From: Meridianimarinicoccus aquatilis
Lineage (GTDB): Bacteria; Pseudomonadota; Alphaproteobacteria; Rhodobacterales; Rhodobacteraceae
DNA: 34,385 nt
Direction: 5' to 3'
Assembly (NCBI RefSeq): GCF_004358675.1
Contig: NZ_SMZO01000038.1
Location: 1-34,385, forward strand
Part shown: one piece after another, positions 31,136 through 34,385 of the stretch
How the letters are laid out: each line of letters begins with the position of its first letter
How positions within the stretch are numbered: position 1 is the stretch's first letter
The notes under the pieces: model-generated
The model's database searches: none
The model's input: the letters and a program-made list of their open reading frames with translations, nothing else
Told to the model about the DNA's origin: nothing
Position numbers and translations under genes: made by a program

Positions 31136-32569
31136 ATGGAATTCGGATTTACGACAGCGGCCTACGTGGTCGCAGCAGTCCTGTTCATTCTCAGCCTTGG
31201 CGGTTTGTCTGGGCAGGAAAGCGCAAAACGGGCGGTTTGGTACGGCATCGTCGGCATGGCGCTTGCGGTAACGGCAACGCTGATGGGGCCGGGCTCTGGC
31301 TTCTGGCTGTTGTCACTTATCTTGATCGCGTCTGGCGGGATCATTGGGTATTTCGTCGCGACCAAGGTCGAAATGACCGAGATGCCTCAGCTTGTTGCGG
31401 CGATGCATTCGCTGGTCGGTCTTGCGGCCGTCTTCGTGGGGTATAACGCGCATTTCGAACTGGGTCGTGTCATGGCCATGGACGACGCTGCACGTGCGTC
31501 GCTTGAAGGGTTCGGGGCACTGATCGCCAAGAAGGACGGTGTGGAGCAGGCAATCCTTCGGGTTGAACTGTACCTTGGCATCCTGATCGGTGCAGTGACA
31601 TTTACCGGGTCGGTCATCGCTTACGGCAAGTTGGCGGGCAAAGTGTCTTCGGCGGCGAAGAAGTTGCCGGGCGGGCACATGCTCAACATCGCGGCGGCAG
31701 TGATTTCGGTGATCTGCCTTGTTTGGTATTTCTCGACCGGTGGCTTCCTGCCGCTGTTCCTGATGACACTTGCGGCGCTCTTCATCGGTTATCACCTGAT
31801 CATGGGGATCGGCGGGGCTGACATGCCTGTGGTTGTGTCGATGCTGAACAGCTATTCCGGCTGGGCCGCAGCGGCGATTGGTTTCAGCCTTGGCAACGAT
31901 CTTCTGATTGTTGTCGGTGCACTGGTCGGCTCGTCCGGGGCAATCTTGTCCTACATCATGTGTAAGGCGATGAACCGCTCTTTCGTGTCGGTGATCTTGG
32001 GCGGCTTCGGCGGCACGCAGGGACCGGCGGCGGAAATTGATGGCGAACAGATAGCCATTGATGCCGACGGCGTTGCAAGCGCGCTTGATGAAGCCGACAG
32101 CGTTGTCATCGTGCCGGGCTATGGCATGGCGGTCGCGCAGGCTCAGCAAGCTGTGAGCGAGCTGACAAAGCGTCTTCGCGCGCAGGGCAAAGAGGTGCGT
32201 TTCGCGATCCACCCCGTCGCCGGGCGTTTGCCTGGTCACATGAACGTTCTGCTTGCAGAAGCGCGCGTGCCTTATGACATCGTGTTGGAAATGGACGAAA
32301 TCAACGAAGATTTCCCCACAACCGACGTTGTGATCGTGATCGGATCGAACGACATCGTGAATCCAGCCGCGCAAGAAGACCCAAACAGCCCGATCGCCGG
32401 TATGCCGGTTCTGGAAGTTTGGAAAGCCAAGCAGGTCTTCGTGTCCAAGCGCGGGCAAGGAACAGGCTATTCCGGCATCGAGAACCCGCTCTTCTTCAAA
32501 GAGAATACGCGGATGTTCTATGGTGACGCGAAAGAGTCGATCAATGCATTGCTGAGCCGCATCTCCTGA
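31136..32569 (+). CDS. pntB: NAD(P) transhydrogenase subunit beta
   Basis: This is the membrane and NADP(H)-binding subunit of the proton-translocating transhydrogenase. The 477-residue protein has about eight or nine transmembrane helices in the first ~280 residues (with [19 protein letters not shown] and [19 protein letters not shown]). The soluble domain III follows, with the NADP-binding [27 protein letters not shown] and [12 protein letters not shown]. It starts 14 bases after pntA with GGGG before the ATG and ends at a strong terminator, so pntAB is a two-gene operon. Confidence 0.97.
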   Translation: MEFGFTTAAYVVAAVLFILSLGGLSGQESAKRAVWYGIVGMALAVTATLMGPGSGFWLLSLILIASGGIIGYFVATKVEMTEMPQLVAAMHSLVGLAAVFVGYNAHFELGRVMAMDDAARASLEGFGALIAKKDGVEQAILRVELYLGILIGAVTFTGSVIAYGKLAGKVSSAAKKLPGGHMLNIAAAVISVICLVWYFSTGGFLPLFLMTLAALFIGYHLIMGIGGADMPVVVSMLNSYSGWAAAAIGFSLGNDLLIVVGALVGSSGAILSYIMCKAMNRSFVSVILGGFGGTQGPAAEIDGEQIAIDADGVASALDEADSVVIVPGYGMAVAQAQQAVSELTKRLRAQGKEVRFAIHPVAGRLPGHMNVLLAEARVPYDIVLEMDEINEDFPTTDVVIVIGSNDIVNPAAQEDPNSPIAGMPVLEVWKAKQVFVSKRGQGTGYSGIENPLFFKENTRMFYGDAKESINALLSRIS

Positions 32570-32594
32570 TCTGGATCACATCTTTAAATTTCGG

Positions 32595-32620
32595 CCCCGG
32601 CGGAAACGCCGGGGTCTTTT
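32595..32620 (+). terminator. Rho-independent terminator of pntAB
   Basis: CCCCGGCG (32595-32602) pairs perfectly with CGCCGGGG (32607-32614) around a GAAA tetraloop, followed by TCTTTT. It lies 25 bases after the pntB stop. It is the clearest terminator in the window. Confidence 0.92.
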
Positions 32621-32755
32621 CGTATCTGGCTGCTTTGATCTTATCTCAAGCGACTTCAAAAACCCAATGACATCGGAACGTGCCGAACACCTCCAACGAA
32701 TTTGAAAGCGCGCAAAAGGTACTTACGTGTCTGGGGAATGAAAAAGGAGCAAGAC

Positions 32756-33433
32756 ATGACAAAGCGCAAGACACTGTTCATCACCGGCGCATCCAGCGGG
32801 ATCGGCGAGGCGACGGCACGCGCTGCGGTGGCTGCGGGCTGGAATGTGGGTCTGATGGCGCGCTCCGAAGCGAAATTGGCCAAGCTTCACACATCCCTTG
32901 GCGAGGCAAGCTTCTACGTCGCTGGCGATGCGACCGAACTTGCGGCGCAGCAGGCCGCGGTTGATGCTGTGGCCGAGCGCTTCGGCGGGCTCGACGCCGT
33001 TTTTGCCAACGCTGGAATGGGCCTTGACACGCCGGGGACAGAGAACGGCGATCCAGAGGAATGGCGCCGAATGATTGATCTGAACATCATGGCGTTGCTC
33101 TATACCGCCAAGGCGGCCTTGCCGGAATTGCGAAAGACGAAGGGGCATCTTGTTCTGACCGGGTCAGTTGCGGGAAAGATCCACATTCCCGGTTCGATCT
33201 ATGGTGCATCGAAATGGTTTGTGCAGGGATATGCCGGAAACATGGCGCAAGAAATGCGCGAATGGGGTGGTCGTTGTACGGTTGTCGCGCCGGGCATGGT
33301 CGACACAGCATTCTTTGCGGAACGGAAACCTGACAAGCTGAAACCTGAAGATATCGCCAACGCAGTGGTTTTCGCCCTTAACCAACCTGAGCGGGCAAAT
33401 GTGCCCGAAATTGTGGTTATGCCGACGCAGTAA
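32756..33433 (+). CDS. Short-chain dehydrogenase/reductase
   Basis: The product is 225 residues. It has the NAD(P)-binding TGASSGIG (10-17) and the NAG motif (85-87). The catalytic residues S137 (LTGSVAG), Y149 and K153 (YGASK) are present, plus PGMVDTAFF after the active site. It is a classical SDR; the substrate is unknown. The ATG at 32756 has AAGGAG six bases upstream. It stands alone after the pntAB terminator and converges on cysG. Confidence 0.93.
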   Translation: MTKRKTLFITGASSGIGEATARAAVAAGWNVGLMARSEAKLAKLHTSLGEASFYVAGDATELAAQQAAVDAVAERFGGLDAVFANAGMGLDTPGTENGDPEEWRRMIDLNIMALLYTAKAALPELRKTKGHLVLTGSVAGKIHIPGSIYGASKWFVQGYAGNMAQEMREWGGRCTVVAPGMVDTAFFAERKPDKLKPEDIANAVVFALNQPERANVPEIVVMPTQ

Positions 33434-33489
33434 TGGGAAGTGCTGGGGTAAGCGCATGGGGCCCTTCAGCCGGGCTGGCAGGCGCGCGC

Positions 33490-34385
33490 TTATCCCGATG
33501 TGGCCAATCGTCGTGTGAATGCCGCGTCATCCCGCGCTGCCGGTACCGCCGCCATCGCACCGCGCGGGATCGTCACCAAAATGACAGCGCACCCGGTGAT
33601 TTCAGCGTCGCTGAGCGTACCCACCAAACCGGTGAGCGTGGTGTGGTGCGCCGTTTGATTGGCCTTTGACGCATCCGAGACCACATCAACACGCGCATGA
33701 CCGGGAACACCAGCCGCGCACATCTGTGCCGTGATCTGCGGCGCAGCTGAGACCCCCATGTAGATGGCCAGTGTGGTTCCGTCGCGCGCGTGGCGGTCAA
33801 GGTCTGGAATGGTCCCGTCCTGTTCCAGACGGGCCGTGGTCAGAACCAGCGTATCCGTCTCGCCGCGTTTGGTGAGTGGCTGCTTAAGCGCTGCACCCGC
33901 TGCGCAGGCGGCTGTGACGCCGGGAACCACTTCGGTCGCAATGCCCGCAGCGTGGGCGGCACGGAGTTCTTCGTCGAGCCGCCCAAAGATACCCGGATCG
34001 CCGGATTTCAAGCGGACAACGCGGCGGCCTTTGCGCGCTTCTGCCACCACAGCGGCGTCGATACGATCCAGCGGCCAAACATTGGCACCAACAACCTTGC
34101 CGACAAAAACCCGCTCTGCGTCGCGCCGCGCGATTTCCAACACATCGTCGCCAACCAGCCTGTCGTAAAAAATGACGTCTGCTTCCTGCAGGCGCTGCAC
34201 TGCACGCAGGGTCAAAAGGTCCCGTGCGCCGGGACCTGCTCCAACGAACGCAATAGACCCTTCTTGTTCAGTCGTTGGGGCGCCACCTGCGGTAATCGCA
34301 TTTTTGATGTTCTGCGCAGCGTCGCGTTCGGCCCCTCGGGTCCATTGGGCGCGCGGGGCATCGGCAAACACCCAACGCCAGAATT
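33490..34385 (-). CDS. cysG: Siroheme synthase CysG, C-terminal part (cut by window)
   Basis: The frame runs on through the right edge (reading FWRW before the first visible GTG), so the N-terminal dehydrogenase/ferrochelatase part is outside. The visible part is the uroporphyrinogen-III methyltransferase domain: FVGAGPGARDLLTLRA, FYDRLVGDDV, VVRLKSGDPGIFGR, EVVPGVTAACAAG, KRGETDTLVLTTA and LAIYMGVSA. This makes precorrin-2 for siroheme, the cofactor of sulfite and nitrite reductases. The linker before it (RGAERDAAQNIKNAITAGG) is of the CysG type, which favours the fused enzyme over a stand-alone CobA, though the N-terminal domain is not seen. The stop is TAA at 33490-33492. Confidence 0.88.
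   Translation of the reverse strand, partial: FWRWVFADAPRAQWTRGAERDAAQNIKNAITAGGAPTTEQEGSIAFVGAGPGARDLLTLRAVQRLQEADVIFYDRLVGDDVLEIARRDAERVFVGKVVGANVWPLDRIDAAVVAEARKGRRVVRLKSGDPGIFGRLDEELRAAHAAGIATEVVPGVTAACAAGAALKQPLTKRGETDTLVLTTARLEQDGTIPDLDRHARDGTTLAIYMGVSAAPQITAQMCAAGVPGHARVDVVSDASKANQTAHHTTLTGLVGTLSDAEITGCAVILVTIPRGAMAAVPAARDDAAFTRRLATSG

Noticed and set aside
31313-32458. Long minus-strand open frame (381 codons) opposite pntB
   Set aside because: It is a shadow of pntB; the translation is His/Arg-rich and featureless.
1-34385. CRISPR arrays, insertion sequences, rRNA genes or further tRNAs
   Set aside because: I saw no regularly spaced repeats, no transposase or integrase motifs, and no other tRNA-like cloverleaf on either strand.

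Overview
The window reads as a chromosomal segment of a Rhodobacterales (Roseobacter-group) alphaproteobacterium. The evidence is high-GC coding sequence, gene orders I recognise from that group (hom-glpX-recJ, dnaG-rpoD, nrdR-ribD, pntA-pntB), Rhodobacterales-type protein sequences throughout, and a tRNA-Glu with an encoded CCA end. No rRNA, CRISPR array, transposase or integrase is visible.

Bases 1-6252 are accessory DNA. They hold the end of a DUF3987 P-loop gene cut by the left edge, a small coupled partner, a single-chain MmeI-like Type IIL restriction-modification enzyme, and a coupled pair of small genes (a Cys-cluster protein and an HTH/HGG-motif protein). This block abuts the 3' end of a minus-strand tRNA-Glu gene. 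That is the usual junction of an integrative element, so I read the block as the right end of such an element. Its integrase and other end would lie outside the window.

From 6253 onward the content is core-like. On the minus strand are tRNA-Glu, recJ, glpX, hom and a small lipoprotein. On the plus strand follow a membrane protein, a Glu/Leu/Phe/Val dehydrogenase, dnaG and rpoD (replication priming and the housekeeping sigma factor), an HlyU-family protein, a YjbQ protein, a lipoprotein, nrdR, ribD and a two-gene ABC-2 exporter. The exporter ATPase gene carries an in-frame amber codon. Next come minus-strand genes for an acyltransferase and aminopeptidase N. After these are a cryptochrome/photolyase with a tiny DUF2256 partner, a class-I amidotransferase-like hydrolase, a GNAT acetyltransferase, an isoprenylcysteine-methyltransferase-like membrane protein, the proton-translocating transhydrogenase pntAB with a strong terminator, an SDR oxidoreductase, and the C-terminal part of siroheme synthase cut by the right edge.

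The points most worth a second look are the amber codon in the ABC ATPase, the Type IIL enzyme with a low-GC target-recognition segment, the tRNA-Glu junction, a perfect inverted repeat carrying two GANTC sites upstream of rpoD, a photolyase-like protein with unusual flavin-pocket residues, and a 14-bp palindrome upstream of the acyltransferase. I found no clearly new multi-gene system. The accessory left end is the best place for one.
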